64,000 nucleotides of DNA from Prevotella sp. P5-108 (GCF_002251385.1 NZ_NPJJ01000053.1:38129-102128); one strand, 5' to 3'. Positions 27,232 to 38,405 are shown, counted from the stretch's first letter. Numbers and translations: made by a program. Notes: generated from the letters alone by a model not told the origin.

Positions 27232-29502
27232 ATGAAGATAAGTATAAAGAAAGCATTGGTCTGCTGCCTGTTGTTTGCCGGCGCTACGGCTATGGCACAG
27301 CAGCCCGCCATCATTCCCGTACCCGACCAGATGACGGTGGGCACAGGAGCGTGGACCATCAAGAAGAGTGCAACCATCGGTTGCGACAATGCACAGCTGC
27401 GGCCTGCCGCCGAGTATCTCAGCCAGATGCTCAGCCGCGCCACGGGCTATCGCTTTGCCGTCAAAAATGGCAAGGGCGACATCCGCCTTACCCTTGCCAA
27501 TGAGGGCAATGCCGGTGCCTATCGCCTCAGCGTCACCGGCAAGGGAGTGACCATCGAGGGCGACACCTACCGTGGCGTCATCAACGCCATAGCCACCCTG
27601 CGCCAGCTGCTGCCCGACGACATCGAGTCACAGCAGGTGGTGGCACGCACGTGGACGGTGCCCTGTGTGACCATCACCGACGCGCCACGCTTCGAGTGGC
27701 GTGGCATGGAGCTCGACTGCTCCCGCCACTTCTTTACCGTCGACGAGGTCTACAAGCTGCTTGACGTGCTGGCGCTCTACAAGATAGACAAGATGCACTG
27801 GCACCTCACCGACGACCAGGGATGGCGCATCGAGATTAAGCGCTATCCACTCCTCACCGAGCGTGGTGCATGGCGCATCTACAACAACCAGGATACCGTG
27901 TGCATGAAGCGTGCCGCCGAGGAAGATGCACCCGACCTGCAGGTTCCTGTTGCCCGTACGCGCCGCGATGATAAGGGACGCACCCTCTATGGTGGCTTCT
28001 ACACCCAGCAGCAGGTGCGCGACATCGTGGCTTATGCCCAGGTGCGTGGCATCGAGATTATCCCCGAGATAGATATGCCCGGCCACAGCCTGATGGCCAT
28101 CGACAACTACGACGGACTGTCGTGCTTCAAGCAGACGGGATGGGGCAAGCTCTTCACCACGCCTATGTGCCCGGGCAAGGACACCATGCTCGAGTTCTGC
28201 AAGAACGTGTGGAGCGAGGTCTTCGACCTCTTCCCATCGCGCTACGTACACATCGGCGGCGACGAGGTCGACATGAAAAACTGGAAGACCTGCCCCGACT
28301 GCCAGAAGCGTATGAAGGACCATCACCTCACGACCGAGCCACAGCTGCAGGCATGGTTCAACCACTATATGGAGGACTTCTTCACCGCCCACGGCAAGAC
28401 CATGATAGGCTGGGACGAGATTATCGCCGGCGGACTCACCGCCAACTCGGCCGTGATGTGGTGGCGCTCATGGGCTGCCGACTCGCCCAAGCAGACCACC
28501 TCTCATGGCAATGCGCTGATATGCTCGCCCAACTCCGAGTTCTACATCGACTATCAGGAAGACCGCAACTCCATCCCCGCCATCTACCGCTTTGACCCCG
28601 TCAAGGGACTCGACGCCAAGGAGCAGCAGCTGGTGCTGGGTGTGCAGGCCAACCTCTGGACCGAATGGGTGCCCACGATGAACCGCGTGTGGTATCAGGC
28701 GTTCCCACGTGTGATAGCCACCGCCGAGCTGGGATGGAGCAAGCCCCAGACCATGAATATCGACAACTTCACCAGCCGCCTCGTCGCCCATCTGCCCCGT
28801 CTGCAGAAGATGGGTGTCACCTATCGCATACCCGACCTCACTGGCTTCTATAATGTCAATGTCTTCACCGACAAGGGCGTGGTCGATGTCAAGTGTGCCG
28901 ACCCCTCGGCCACCATACGCTACACCACCGACGGTAGCATACCCGGCGTCAACGCACAGCTCTATGCCGGACCGATGACCATCACCGAGACCACGCATTT
29001 CACCTTCCGCACCTTCGGCCCCGACAACCGCAAGGGTGATATGGTGAAGTGCAGCTATGTCAAGGAAGACCTGGCACCGGCTGTGACCGCCGACAGTCTG
29101 AAGGAAGGACTGCAGGTGGCATGGCACGACTACGACGGACGCGACTGTGCCGGCATAGACCAGGCTGCGCTCAACAGCACCTATGTTACCACCGGCATCC
29201 AGATACCCGCCGAGGCAAAGGGCAATATCGGACTTATCTTCAACGGATATATCGACATCCCCGCCGACGGCATCTATACCTTCGCCCTGCTCTCTGACGA
29301 CGGCAGCTATCTGAAGATAGACGATACGATGGTAGCAGACAATGATGGCGAGCACAGCCCGCGCGAAATCATCGGCCAGCACGCCATGCGCCGCGGTCTC
29401 CACCCTATCTATGCCCGCTACTTCGACCACAACGGTGGTCAGCTGCGTCTGCGCGTCATGGACGACAAGGGCAACGATGTCCAGGTGCGCTTCTGCCACT
29501 AA
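27232..29502 (+). CDS. GH20 beta-N-acetylhexosaminidase with C-terminal PA14-like domain
   Basis: 756 residues. Signal peptide about 1-22 (ATAMAQ/QP), no lipobox. N-terminal GH20b domain to about 145, then the catalytic barrel: RFEWRGMELDCSRHFF, KIDKMHWHLTDDQGWRIEIK, EIIPEIDMPGH and YVHIGGDEVD, with the catalytic Asp-Glu pair at 344-345. A chitobiase C-terminal-like segment (about 550-605) precedes a PA14-like beta domain (about 620-756: FNGYIDIPADGIYTFALLSDDG). It removes terminal beta-GlcNAc or GalNAc from glycans, in the periplasm or at the surface. Monocistronic, between its own promoter and a strong terminator. Fits with the GH18 locus and the GH2 gene in host-glycan use; this link is inference. 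Confidence 0.93.
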   Translation: MKISIKKALVCCLLFAGATAMAQQPAIIPVPDQMTVGTGAWTIKKSATIGCDNAQLRPAAEYLSQMLSRATGYRFAVKNGKGDIRLTLANEGNAGAYRLSVTGKGVTIEGDTYRGVINAIATLRQLLPDDIESQQVVARTWTVPCVTITDAPRFEWRGMELDCSRHFFTVDEVYKLLDVLALYKIDKMHWHLTDDQGWRIEIKRYPLLTERGAWRIYNNQDTVCMKRAAEEDAPDLQVPVARTRRDDKGRTLYGGFYTQQQVRDIVAYAQVRGIEIIPEIDMPGHSLMAIDNYDGLSCFKQTGWGKLFTTPMCPGKDTMLEFCKNVWSEVFDLFPSRYVHIGGDEVDMKNWKTCPDCQKRMKDHHLTTEPQLQAWFNHYMEDFFTAHGKTMIGWDEIIAGGLTANSAVMWWRSWAADSPKQTTSHGNALICSPNSEFYIDYQEDRNSIPAIYRFDPVKGLDAKEQQLVLGVQANLWTEWVPTMNRVWYQAFPRVIATAELGWSKPQTMNIDNFTSRLVAHLPRLQKMGVTYRIPDLTGFYNVNVFTDKGVVDVKCADPSATIRYTTDGSIPGVNAQLYAGPMTITETTHFTFRTFGPDNRKGDMVKCSYVKEDLAPAVTADSLKEGLQVAWHDYDGRDCAGIDQAALNSTYVTTGIQIPAEAKGNIGLIFNGYIDIPADGIYTFALLSDDGSYLKIDDTMVADNDGEHSPREIIGQHAMRRGLHPIYARYFDHNGGQLRLRVMDDKGNDVQVRFCH

Positions 29503-29561
29503 GGCTTACCTTATTATATAGTACAGGCGCCACGTGACGCCCGTTACTACCGACTCCATTG

Positions 29562-29600
29562 TCCGCAATGCCATCACCCCAGGCATTGCGGATATTTTTT
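29562..29600 (+). terminator. Intrinsic terminator after GH20
   Basis: TCCGCAATGCC (29,562-29,572) pairs with GGCATTGCGGA (29,582-29,592) around a 9-nt loop, followed by a T run. Confidence 0.9.
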
Positions 29601-29776
29601 TGATGCCTTGTGGTGAGGGAGGCATGTGGCGTGGTGGTCCCCCGTATCGTGGGCAGCGCCCTACGTTTCCGTTTTGCCAGCCTCCCGATTTCCCCGCGCT
29701 CCATCCCCTTCGTGCGGAGGCGTCCTATAGCCATTGTAAACCATGTGTTTGGAAGCGCCGTGATTGTCATCGTCGG

Positions 29777-29865
29777 CTCGTATCATAAGATACGTGACCT
29801 CGTGCCTTATGATACGTGGGCTCGTAACAAATGACGCGCGGCCTCGTACCTATTGATACGAGCCA
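29777..29865. repeat. 22-bp tandem array, four copies, each with an internal dyad
   Basis: CTCGT begins at 29,777, 29,799, 29,821 and 29,843, an exact 22-bp period. Units contain short dyads such as CGTATC..GATACG and CTCGTA..TACGAG. Confidence 0.85.
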
Positions 29866-29871
29866 CCAACT

Positions 29872-29985
29872 GTGGTTAGCGTGGCGGTGTGCGTGGTTGG
29901 CGCGGCGATGTGTTTGGTTGGTGTGGCGGTGTGCGTGGTTGATGTGGCGGTGTGCGTGGTTGGTGCGGCTTTGTAATTGGTTGTC
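29872..29985. repeat. 21-bp tandem array, six copies
   Basis: (G/T)TGGTT begins at 29,872, 29,893, 29,914, 29,935, 29,956 and 29,977, exactly 21 bp apart. The units share GTGGCGGTGTGC. It directly follows the 22-bp array but has unrelated sequence. Confidence 0.88.
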
Positions 29986-30000
29986 AGCCGGAACGCACCC

Positions 30001-30276
30001 TGTAGCAACTCTGTAGGAGTTGCGATTTCATAGCCCAGGGTTGCGGGCGAAGCACGCTACCCTGGGTAGCTGCCCCCACTAATGTGGCAACGCTGTAAGT
30101 GTTGCGATTAGCCGTAGGCGTTACCCATAGCAGGATAATTGTCAAAAATGGGTTGGTGGAAATAATAAGATTGAGTATAACGCCTTCGGCTAATCGCAAC
30201 TCCTACAGAGTTGCTACACCTTATTATATATATACCCAGGGTAGAGGCGCTGCGCACCTCAACCCTGGGCTGGGGA
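30001..30276. repeat. Composite nested inverted-repeat element
   Basis: 30,001-30,027 and 30,192-30,218 are perfect inverted copies of a 27-bp sequence (TGTAGCAACTCTGTAGGAGT...). A second inverted pair, GTTGCGATTAGCCG(T/A)AGGCGTTA, lies at 30,101-30,123 and 30,178-30,200. CCCAGGG...CCCTGGG hairpins at 30,034-30,066 and 30,235-30,269 are themselves inverted copies of each other. The element occupies the convergent GH20/GH2 spacer. Confidence 0.85.
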
Positions 30277-30339
30277 AACGTAACTCCATTACCTTTCCGC
30301 GCCGCACGCGCCGCGCCGGTGACCTTCGGTTCAGAGTTG

Positions 30340-30525
30340 CCGCTGCTTGCGGGCTGGCTGCGCTGTGCCGTCGTGGCGTCCATCATCCCTTACTATGTCC
30401 TGCATTGCCCGCGCTGTTGTTTGCTACTCCCTTACTGCTGCTTGCATCGCCTGCGCCGCCACCCGCCTCTCGGCGCTCGTCGCGGTCAATCGCCATGCCC
30501 GCTCTGTGTTCTGCGCCGTCGCAAT
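30340..30525. repeat. GC-rich 21-bp degenerate tandem array
   Basis: Units beginning CCCTTACT, CCCGCGCT, CCCTTACT and CCTGCGCC start at 30,387, 30,408, 30,429 and 30,450, a 21-bp period. Phase can be followed loosely to about 30,520. No convincing gene. Confidence 0.65.
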
Positions 30526-30532
30526 TAGATGC

Positions 30533-30576
30533 AAAAAGCCCGCCATCTTCGCTTGGGTTGCGATGATGGCGGGCTT
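30533..30576 (-). terminator. Intrinsic terminator after GH2
   Basis: AAGCCCGCCATC (30,536-30,547) pairs with GATGGCGGGCTT (30,565-30,576). On the minus strand a T run follows the stem. Confidence 0.9.
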
Positions 30577-30595
30577 GAAGGATATTGGGGGCAGT

Positions 30596-33736
<3,141 letters not shown>

Positions 33737-33763
33737 TTAATGATAATGCATAGGTAGACATGG

Positions 33764-33771
33764 CAAAGATA
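33764..33771 (-). promoter_or_regulatory. -7 box TATCTTTG for GH2
   Basis: Exact TAnnTTTG match, about 43 bp before the GH2 start. It lies back to back with the TAACTTTG box of the divergent esterase gene, 14 bp away. Confidence 0.6.
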
Positions 33772-33785
33772 AGCAAAAACAATGG

Positions 33786-33793
33786 TAACTTTG
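33786..33793 (+). promoter_or_regulatory. -7 box TAACTTTG for the esterase gene
   Basis: Exact match. It overlaps an upstream in-frame ATG at 33,782, which therefore cannot be the start; ATG at 33,812 is used. Confidence 0.6.
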
Positions 33794-33811
33794 CACATAA
33801 ATGGCTTAAAA

Positions 33812-34807
33812 ATGCAAAATCCCTATATTAAACAGTACCCCGACCTCATGGACGGGAAGAAAATCATGTATATTCATGGTTTTATGTCATCAGCACAGAG
33901 CGGAACGGTATCAATCCTGCAGACACTGTTACCCAATGCGACGGTGGTGGCGGACGACATTCCGCTGGACCCGGTCGAGGCGGTGACGATGTTGCAGGAA
34001 ATGGCTCGCCGGGAGAACCCCGACCTCATCATCGGTACCTCGATGGGCGGCATGTATGCCGAGATGCTGCACGGCTATGACCGCATACTGGTCAACCCCG
34101 CACTGGAGATGGGGCAGACCATGCAGAAGAGCAACATGATGGGCAAACAGGTGTTTCAGAATCCACGTCGGGACGGCGTGCAGGAGGTGGTGGTGACCAA
34201 GGCTCTGGTCAAGGAGTATGCCGACATTACCACCCGCTGCTTTGCGGCGGTCGATGCCGACGAGCAACGGCGTGTCTATGGTCTCTTTGGCGACAAGGAC
34301 CCGGTGGTGCATACCTTCGACCTCTTCCACAGCCATTATCCTCAGGCTATCCGCTTCCACGGCGAGCACCGACTGATAGAAAAGGTGGTGCACAGGTATC
34401 TGATACCGGTGATAAGGTGGATAGACGACCGGCAGGAGGGCCGCACGCGTCCCGTGGTGCTGATAGACAGTTCGACCATGAGAGACAGCTATCTCAACGC
34501 GACATCAAGCATGCACAAGGCGTTTGAGATGCTCATCGAGAAATACGATGTAAGGATAGTGGCGCCGGCTCCCACCGACCACCCCGAACAGATAACCGAG
34601 ATGGGAGCATGGATAGAAGACGCGCTCTCGGCTCCGGCGTGGAACAGGGTAATCTATACCAATGACCCGCAGCTCATCTGTGCCGACTACCTGATAAGCG
34701 ACCGCGATGTGGATGACTTTATGGGTACCGTCATCCGTTGGGGCAGCGACAAGTTCAAGACCTGGGAAGAAATCATCGGTTATTTCGAACTGCTGGGTGG
34801 CCAGTAG
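33812..34807 (+). CDS. YqiA/YcfP-like alpha/beta-hydrolase fused to a HAD-like 5'-nucleotidase domain
   Basis: 331 residues from ATG 33,812. Residues about 15-200 are a YqiA/UPF0227-type esterase: IMYIHGFMSSAQSGTV (oxyanion region), IIGTSMGGMYAEML with nucleophile Ser 77, YGLFGDKDPVVHTF with Asp 163, and FHGEHRL with His 186, a full catalytic triad. Residues about 210-331 look like a cytosolic 5'(3')-deoxyribonucleotidase-type HAD domain: VVLIDSSTM at motif I, LICADYLISDRDVDDF and a closing RWGSDKFKTWEEIIGYF. Motif I keeps the first Asp but lacks the second of DxD, so phosphatase activity is doubtful. Substrates are unknown. No lipobox or signal peptide, so cytosolic. The fusion is read from one continuous frame; the HAD call is by eye. 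Confidence 0.75.
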   Translation: MQNPYIKQYPDLMDGKKIMYIHGFMSSAQSGTVSILQTLLPNATVVADDIPLDPVEAVTMLQEMARRENPDLIIGTSMGGMYAEMLHGYDRILVNPALEMGQTMQKSNMMGKQVFQNPRRDGVQEVVVTKALVKEYADITTRCFAAVDADEQRRVYGLFGDKDPVVHTFDLFHSHYPQAIRFHGEHRLIEKVVHRYLIPVIRWIDDRQEGRTRPVVLIDSSTMRDSYLNATSSMHKAFEMLIEKYDVRIVAPAPTDHPEQITEMGAWIEDALSAPAWNRVIYTNDPQLICADYLISDRDVDDFMGTVIRWGSDKFKTWEEIIGYFELLGGQ

Positions 34808-34835
34808 CGGGGTAGGGGTGAATTGGGAGACCGTG

Positions 34836-35201
34836 TCATTCATCAGTCTTCTGCAGCGCCTGGCGTATATCGTCCTTGTCGCTGGTGAAGACATGGTTGA
34901 AGGCACCCACCGAGACCACGCGGGTGGTTCCGTCGAAGGTAATGCGGCCTACGCTGAACAGCAGATAGTTGCTTACCTCCAGCGAATTGTCCAGATAGAC
35001 TTCTGTCACTTTGCTCACGAAGAGCGAACCTAAAAAGCCCATCACGATACCGTCGTCCTGGCGTTGGGAAAGGGTCTCGTTCACATAGCCCGAGACCGCA
35101 GAACGGATGGCCTCGGTATGGGCTTTCTTGTCGGGACAGGTAAGCGCCATCAGCAAGATGACAAATAGGGTGATGACCAGGGCAAATATCTTTTTCATCA
35201 T
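34836..35201 (-). CDS. DUF4359-like small exported or membrane protein
   Basis: About 121 residues from the double ATG at 35,198-35,201. One N-terminal hydrophobic segment (KIFALVITLFVILLMAL, about 3-20), then TCPDKKAHTEAIRSAVSGYV, an opening seen in DUF4359-type proteins of Bacteroidales, and a strand-rich tail (NYLLFSVGRITFDG, VVSVGAFNHVFT). Longer upstream frames overlap the methyltransferase and lack protein character. The start is 13 bp after the methyltransferase stop, so the two are likely co-transcribed. Function unknown; the family name is my best match, not certain. Confidence 0.6.
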   Translation of the reverse strand: MMKKIFALVITLFVILLMALTCPDKKAHTEAIRSAVSGYVNETLSQRQDDGIVMGFLGSLFVSKVTEVYLDNSLEVSNYLLFSVGRITFDGTTRVVSVGAFNHVFTSDKDDIRQALQKTDE

Positions 35202-35214
35202 AATCTTGATATGT

Positions 35215-35964
35215 TTAAGGGTTGGTTCTCTCCAGACTGAGCTGAGCCAGATAGTCGTAGTGGCCGCCTTCGGCCACGAGCCGACAGTCGAGCCCCGCCT
35301 CACGGGCTGCGGCGCTGAGCAGCGGATAGTCGACATAGAGCCAGTCGAACGGTAGGCCCTCGACACGGCCATACCGCATCTGATAGTCGACCTCTCCATA
35401 GTATTTGCCGGACAGGTCGATGTCCATACCACCATCTTCATCCTGATAGACATAACTCAGGTCGCTCGAGTCGATGAGTATCTGTCCGCCCGGGGCAAGC
35501 AGACTCGCCACGCGACGCAACAGCCCGCCCAGTCCGCTCATCTTGCCGGCTATGCCCGTACCGTTCATCAGCATGAGTATGGTGTCGAAACCTCCGCCGA
35601 GGCGTGGGTCGAAGAGGTTGATGCACTCCACATCGGCGATGCCGCGCCGGCGCATGGCCTCACAACTCAGGGGCGACACGTCGATAGCCTTGACGCTCAC
35701 ACCGCGCTGCTGCAGCGCCAGGGCGTGGCATCCGGCTCCGGCGCCCACATCGAGCGTGGTGCCGCGGGTCATCTCCAGCGCCTTTAGTTCCAACGGCGGC
35801 ATGCAGTCGGTAGTGCGGAAGAGATAGTCTACCGGCATCTCGTCGTCGTCAAACATCGACGACATCACGGTGAGCGTCTTGGCTTGTCCCGTGGTGAGAT
35901 AGTCGAGGATGGCTGCGCCCATAGGGTCGCGCTTGGGGTCGAGGGTTTGGGTATCGATGGTCAT
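35215..35964 (-). CDS. Class I SAM-dependent methyltransferase
   Basis: 249 residues from ATG 35,964. A longer frame to 36,027 would run through a terminator hairpin and is rejected. Rossmann methyltransferase motifs in order: motif I TLDVGAGAGCHAL (about 79-91), post-I VKAIDVSPLSCEAM, motif II FDTILMLMNGTGIAG, motif III LLAPGGQILIDSSD. The C-terminal part (YQMRYGRVEGLPFDWLYVDY) resembles small-molecule methyltransferases. Substrate is not predictable. Cytosolic. Downstream partner is the small DUF4359-like gene. Confidence 0.85.
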   Translation of the reverse strand: MTIDTQTLDPKRDPMGAAILDYLTTGQAKTLTVMSSMFDDDEMPVDYLFRTTDCMPPLELKALEMTRGTTLDVGAGAGCHALALQQRGVSVKAIDVSPLSCEAMRRRGIADVECINLFDPRLGGGFDTILMLMNGTGIAGKMSGLGGLLRRVASLLAPGGQILIDSSDLSYVYQDEDGGMDIDLSGKYYGEVDYQMRYGRVEGLPFDWLYVDYPLLSAAAREAGLDCRLVAEGGHYDYLAQLSLERTNP

Positions 35965-35974
35965 CAGGGTGGTA

Positions 35975-36020
35975 TAAAAATCGGCATACCGGCTGCGATG
36001 TACTCTGCCGCCGATATGCC
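35975..36020 (-). terminator. Intrinsic terminator after the outer-membrane barrel gene
   Basis: GGCATACCGGC (35,983-35,993) pairs with GCCGATATGCC (36,010-36,020), one mismatch, with a minus-strand T run at 35,976-35,980. It separates the barrel gene from the methyltransferase and decides the latter's start. Confidence 0.75.
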
Positions 36021-36053
36021 TTGTCATGAAAAATTCTATCTTTATGGATGCGA

Positions 36054-36827
36054 TTAGAGAATACGACCTACGATGCGGAAGTTGAGCACGGGATAAACTG
36101 TAGCCTTACTCAGATATTTCAGCACTTCGCCGGTATCGCTGTTGGTGTCGGCCTTGGTCAGCTTGTGGTCGCGCAGATAAACCTCGGGGGTACCCCAGAA
36201 CTGCACACCCATGTCGAAGTTGAAGGCGAAGCGATGCTTGGCGGGAACTGCACGGCCGAAGCCTACGCCCAGATAAGGACGGAAGGCGGCAACCTTGAGT
36301 GTAGCGTCTACGTTACCACGCTCGTCGGGGGTAAGCAGGTAGTCGCCCAGGTCAAGACCTATCTTCTGGCCGTCGGGGAGAGAGGCGTTGAGTCTGTTGA
36401 TATCCATCAGCACGCCGTCCTTGGTATTCTTTAGGGTAATTATCTTGTCGGAACCCAGGTAGGCACCTGCGGTAACGTGGAATGCACTCGTCTTGAATGG
36501 GTAGACATCGAAGAGCAGATGGCCGGTGGTGAGCGACGACTTGCCTTCCACCTCGAAAGAGCGGGGGCCATTATAACTTGCTGGGATTTCACCGTCGAGG
36601 TCGAGGTCGGTTTTGACTTTAATCTGCGGGAAGATGTTTACGCCTCCGCGTACGGTCACGTAGGGAGTGATGGGGGCTGCAGCCTCGATGCTGATACCGG
36701 TAAGGCCGACACCGACGCCCACACTGAGATGGTTGAAGATTCCATGGTCATCTACAGCACTTTCCTGGGCTGAGAGTTGGCTGAAGCTCATCATCGCCAT
36801 AGCCAACAGTAGCATAACTTTTCTCAT
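36054..36827 (-). CDS. Outer-membrane beta-barrel protein, unassigned family
   Basis: 257 residues. Signal peptide about 1-20 (SFSQLSAQ/ES). Alternating amphipathic strands with aromatic girdle residues (LSVGVGVGLTGISIEAAAPI, VTVRGGVNIFP, FRPYLGVGFGRAVP, FAFNFDMGVQFWG) and a C-terminal strand VLNFRIVGRIL fit a small 8-10-strand barrel, similar to proteins usually annotated as porin-family or hypothetical in Prevotella. No ligand-binding motif seen. It has its own promoter (TATATTTG, 36,872-36,879) and terminator, so it is monocistronic. Confidence 0.75.
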   Translation of the reverse strand: MRKVMLLLAMAMMSFSQLSAQESAVDDHGIFNHLSVGVGVGLTGISIEAAAPITPYVTVRGGVNIFPQIKVKTDLDLDGEIPASYNGPRSFEVEGKSSLTTGHLLFDVYPFKTSAFHVTAGAYLGSDKIITLKNTKDGVLMDINRLNASLPDGQKIGLDLGDYLLTPDERGNVDATLKVAAFRPYLGVGFGRAVPAKHRFAFNFDMGVQFWGTPEVYLRDHKLTKADTNSDTGEVLKYLSKATVYPVLNFRIVGRIL

Positions 36828-36871
36828 AGTTAATTTAGTTTTAGTTTATGTTAATATAATGTTGATGATTG

Positions 36872-36879
36872 CAAATATA
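36872..36879 (-). promoter_or_regulatory. -7 box TATATTTG for the barrel gene
   Basis: Exact TAnnTTTG match, about 45 bp before the start codon. Confidence 0.55.
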
Positions 36880-37020
36880 ATAAAAATCTCTTTACCCACC
36901 GCAGTTTATGATAAAAAAATGAGAAACAGCCGTGATTTTGTTACCTTTTACTGCGCGTCAGCCCTATAAACCCTGCTCAGCAGCCACTTTTGCTACAATG
37001 ATTCTGAAGTTTATCCACAG

Positions 37021-37052
37021 AAAAGGCTGGACCCCGCGAGTGGAATCCAGCC
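37021..37052 (-). terminator. Intrinsic terminator of the Rpn transcript
   Basis: GGCTGGA (37,025-37,031) pairs with TCCAGCC (37,046-37,052), with TTTT on the minus strand at 37,021-37,024. It lies after the small C-terminal-domain ORF, so that ORF shares the transcript. Confidence 0.7.
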
Positions 37053-37122
37053 TGCTTTATAGTATGGTAACCGATGTCTCCAGCGTCGCCTCGATGATGA
37101 CAAGGCTCCCAGAAACATCCGG

Positions 37123-37350
37123 CTACATCATCTCCTTTATTTCCTGAATCGTCATGTCCACCACCTCAGCCACCTCTTCAGCCTCTATGCCTCGCTGCAG
37201 CATCTTGCGGGCTATCTCGACCTTCCTGAACTTAATGCCCTCTGCAAATCCCTCAACAAATCCTTCAGCGAAGCCCTTGGCATAGCCTTCAGCATAACCA
37301 TCCTTCTTGGCAGTGTTGATGGCGTTGATGACGTCGCAATCGGTATACAT
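37123..37350 (-). CDS. Stand-alone Rpn C-terminal domain with four-residue repeats
   Basis: 75 residues beginning 4 bp after the stop of the full-length Rpn-type nuclease. Its DVINAINTAKKD start and KVEIARKMLQRGIEAEEVAE end repeat the last 60 residues of that nuclease almost residue for residue, so this is a tandem duplication of the gene's 3' end. Between these lies YAEGYAKGFAEGFVEGFAEG: five four-residue AEG-type repeats against two in the full-length protein. It has its own ATG and sits before the shared terminator. In Escherichia coli, Rpn C-terminal domains are made separately from inside the gene and inhibit the long toxic nuclease; here the short form may be a physically separate gene. 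A decaying duplicate fragment is the alternative. Confidence 0.65.
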   Translation of the reverse strand: MYTDCDVINAINTAKKDGYAEGYAKGFAEGFVEGFAEGIKFRKVEIARKMLQRGIEAEEVAEVVDMTIQEIKEMM

Positions 37351-37354
37351 CTGT

Positions 37355-38218
37355 CTACAATATCTTCTTTATCTCCTGAACCGTCATATCCATCAGTTCA
37401 GCTACCTCTTCTACAGCCATGCCTCGCTGTAACATCTTGCGGGCTATCTCGACCGTCTTGAACTCAATGCCCTCAGCGCGTCCCTCTGCAAAACTATCCT
37501 TCTTGGCTGTGTTGATGGCGTTGATGATGTCGCGATAGGCATTCACACTATCCTCGTACAGCATCCTGTCCTGTGCATTGAACTTGGAAACTTCAGCCTG
37601 TTCAAACAGCCTTGTGAACACACGCTCCTGAAGGGCAGCGGGGCGCTCCATGAGCACAGAGAGGTTCTTGAGCACAAACATCCACTTGTCGTACATCGTG
37701 ACGAGCTGGTCTTCGGTCTTGTCAAACTTGGGAATCTCTACATATATATAAGTGAGCTTGTCATAGAACACCTTCTTGGTGTCGACCTCCATAAGTTTAA
37801 CCTCATGATGCCAATGCTGCGCTTCCTCCAGACCTTCTGCGAAATTGAAATTCAGCAAACCGATGGTATAAACCGAACTGAGATGGAAGTCCCAGTTACC
37901 TCCACGCTGAGCCTGCTCACGGATAGGGAAGGTGGAGTAATAGATGGTGCGGTCTTTGAAGAACTCCTGATACACATTCTGCATCTCGACGATAAACTTC
38001 TCGCCCTTCTGGTTCTCGCAATAGACATCAAAGATGGCGCGCCGGGCATCAGCACGGTCGCCCAACTGCTCAGAGTTGAGGTAAGTCACATCCTTTACAT
38101 CCTGTTCGCCACGAAACAATGCGTTGAGGAAACTTATCAGCAACTCCTTGTTGAACTCGGAGCCGAAAAGGCGTTTGAAACCGAAATCAGTATGCGGGTT
38201 GATGTATCTTTCTGTCAT
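37355..38218 (-). CDS. Rpn-family PD-(D/E)XK nuclease (putative transposase family)
   Basis: 287 residues from ATG 38,218; longer upstream frames have no family character. Opening YINPHTDFGFKRLFGSE is the family signature. The nuclease core has Asp 64 in FDVYCENQ and Glu 78-x-Gln 80 in FIVEMQN, the ExQ variant usual in Rpn/PDDEXK_2 proteins, then FKDRTIYYSTFPIREQAQRG. The C-terminal helical domain carries two AEG repeats (FAEGRAEG) and an HTH-like end. Family members cut DNA, can be toxic, and some protect against phage. Not a true IS transposase: no terminal repeats are visible. It has a TAACTTTG promoter box at 38,251-38,258 and a short leader. Confidence 0.88.
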   Translation of the reverse strand: MTERYINPHTDFGFKRLFGSEFNKELLISFLNALFRGEQDVKDVTYLNSEQLGDRADARRAIFDVYCENQKGEKFIVEMQNVYQEFFKDRTIYYSTFPIREQAQRGGNWDFHLSSVYTIGLLNFNFAEGLEEAQHWHHEVKLMEVDTKKVFYDKLTYIYVEIPKFDKTEDQLVTMYDKWMFVLKNLSVLMERPAALQERVFTRLFEQAEVSKFNAQDRMLYEDSVNAYRDIINAINTAKKDSFAEGRAEGIEFKTVEIARKMLQRGMAVEEVAELMDMTVQEIKKIL

Positions 38219-38250
38219 AACAATATATTGAGAAACAATGACTATATCTG

Positions 38251-38258
38251 CAAAGTTA
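38251..38258 (-). promoter_or_regulatory. -7 box TAACTTTG for the Rpn gene
   Basis: Exact TAnnTTTG match, 33 bp before the chosen start codon; this supports the 38,218 start over longer frames. Confidence 0.6.
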
Positions 38259-38360
38259 AGAAATAAAATCAGAAACGTAACTGTTTTGTCAGTTTTTTTC
38301 GTCATCCATAACAAATAAACGATAGTTCGCGCGGCGGCGGGACAACTCCTCTGCAACCAA

Positions 38361-38397
38361 AAAAGCCAATATCCTCTGCCTGTGGCGGATATTGGCT
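38361..38397 (-). terminator. Intrinsic terminator after the deaminase gene
   Basis: AGCCAATATCC (38,364-38,374) pairs with GGATATTGGCT (38,387-38,397); a run of T follows on the minus strand. Confidence 0.88.
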
Positions 38398-38405
38398 TGT
38401 AGGGG

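Noticed and set aside
37355..38218. True IS transposase
   Set aside because: Despite the family name, the protein is a PD-(D/E)XK Rpn nuclease and no terminal inverted repeats or target duplications flank it.
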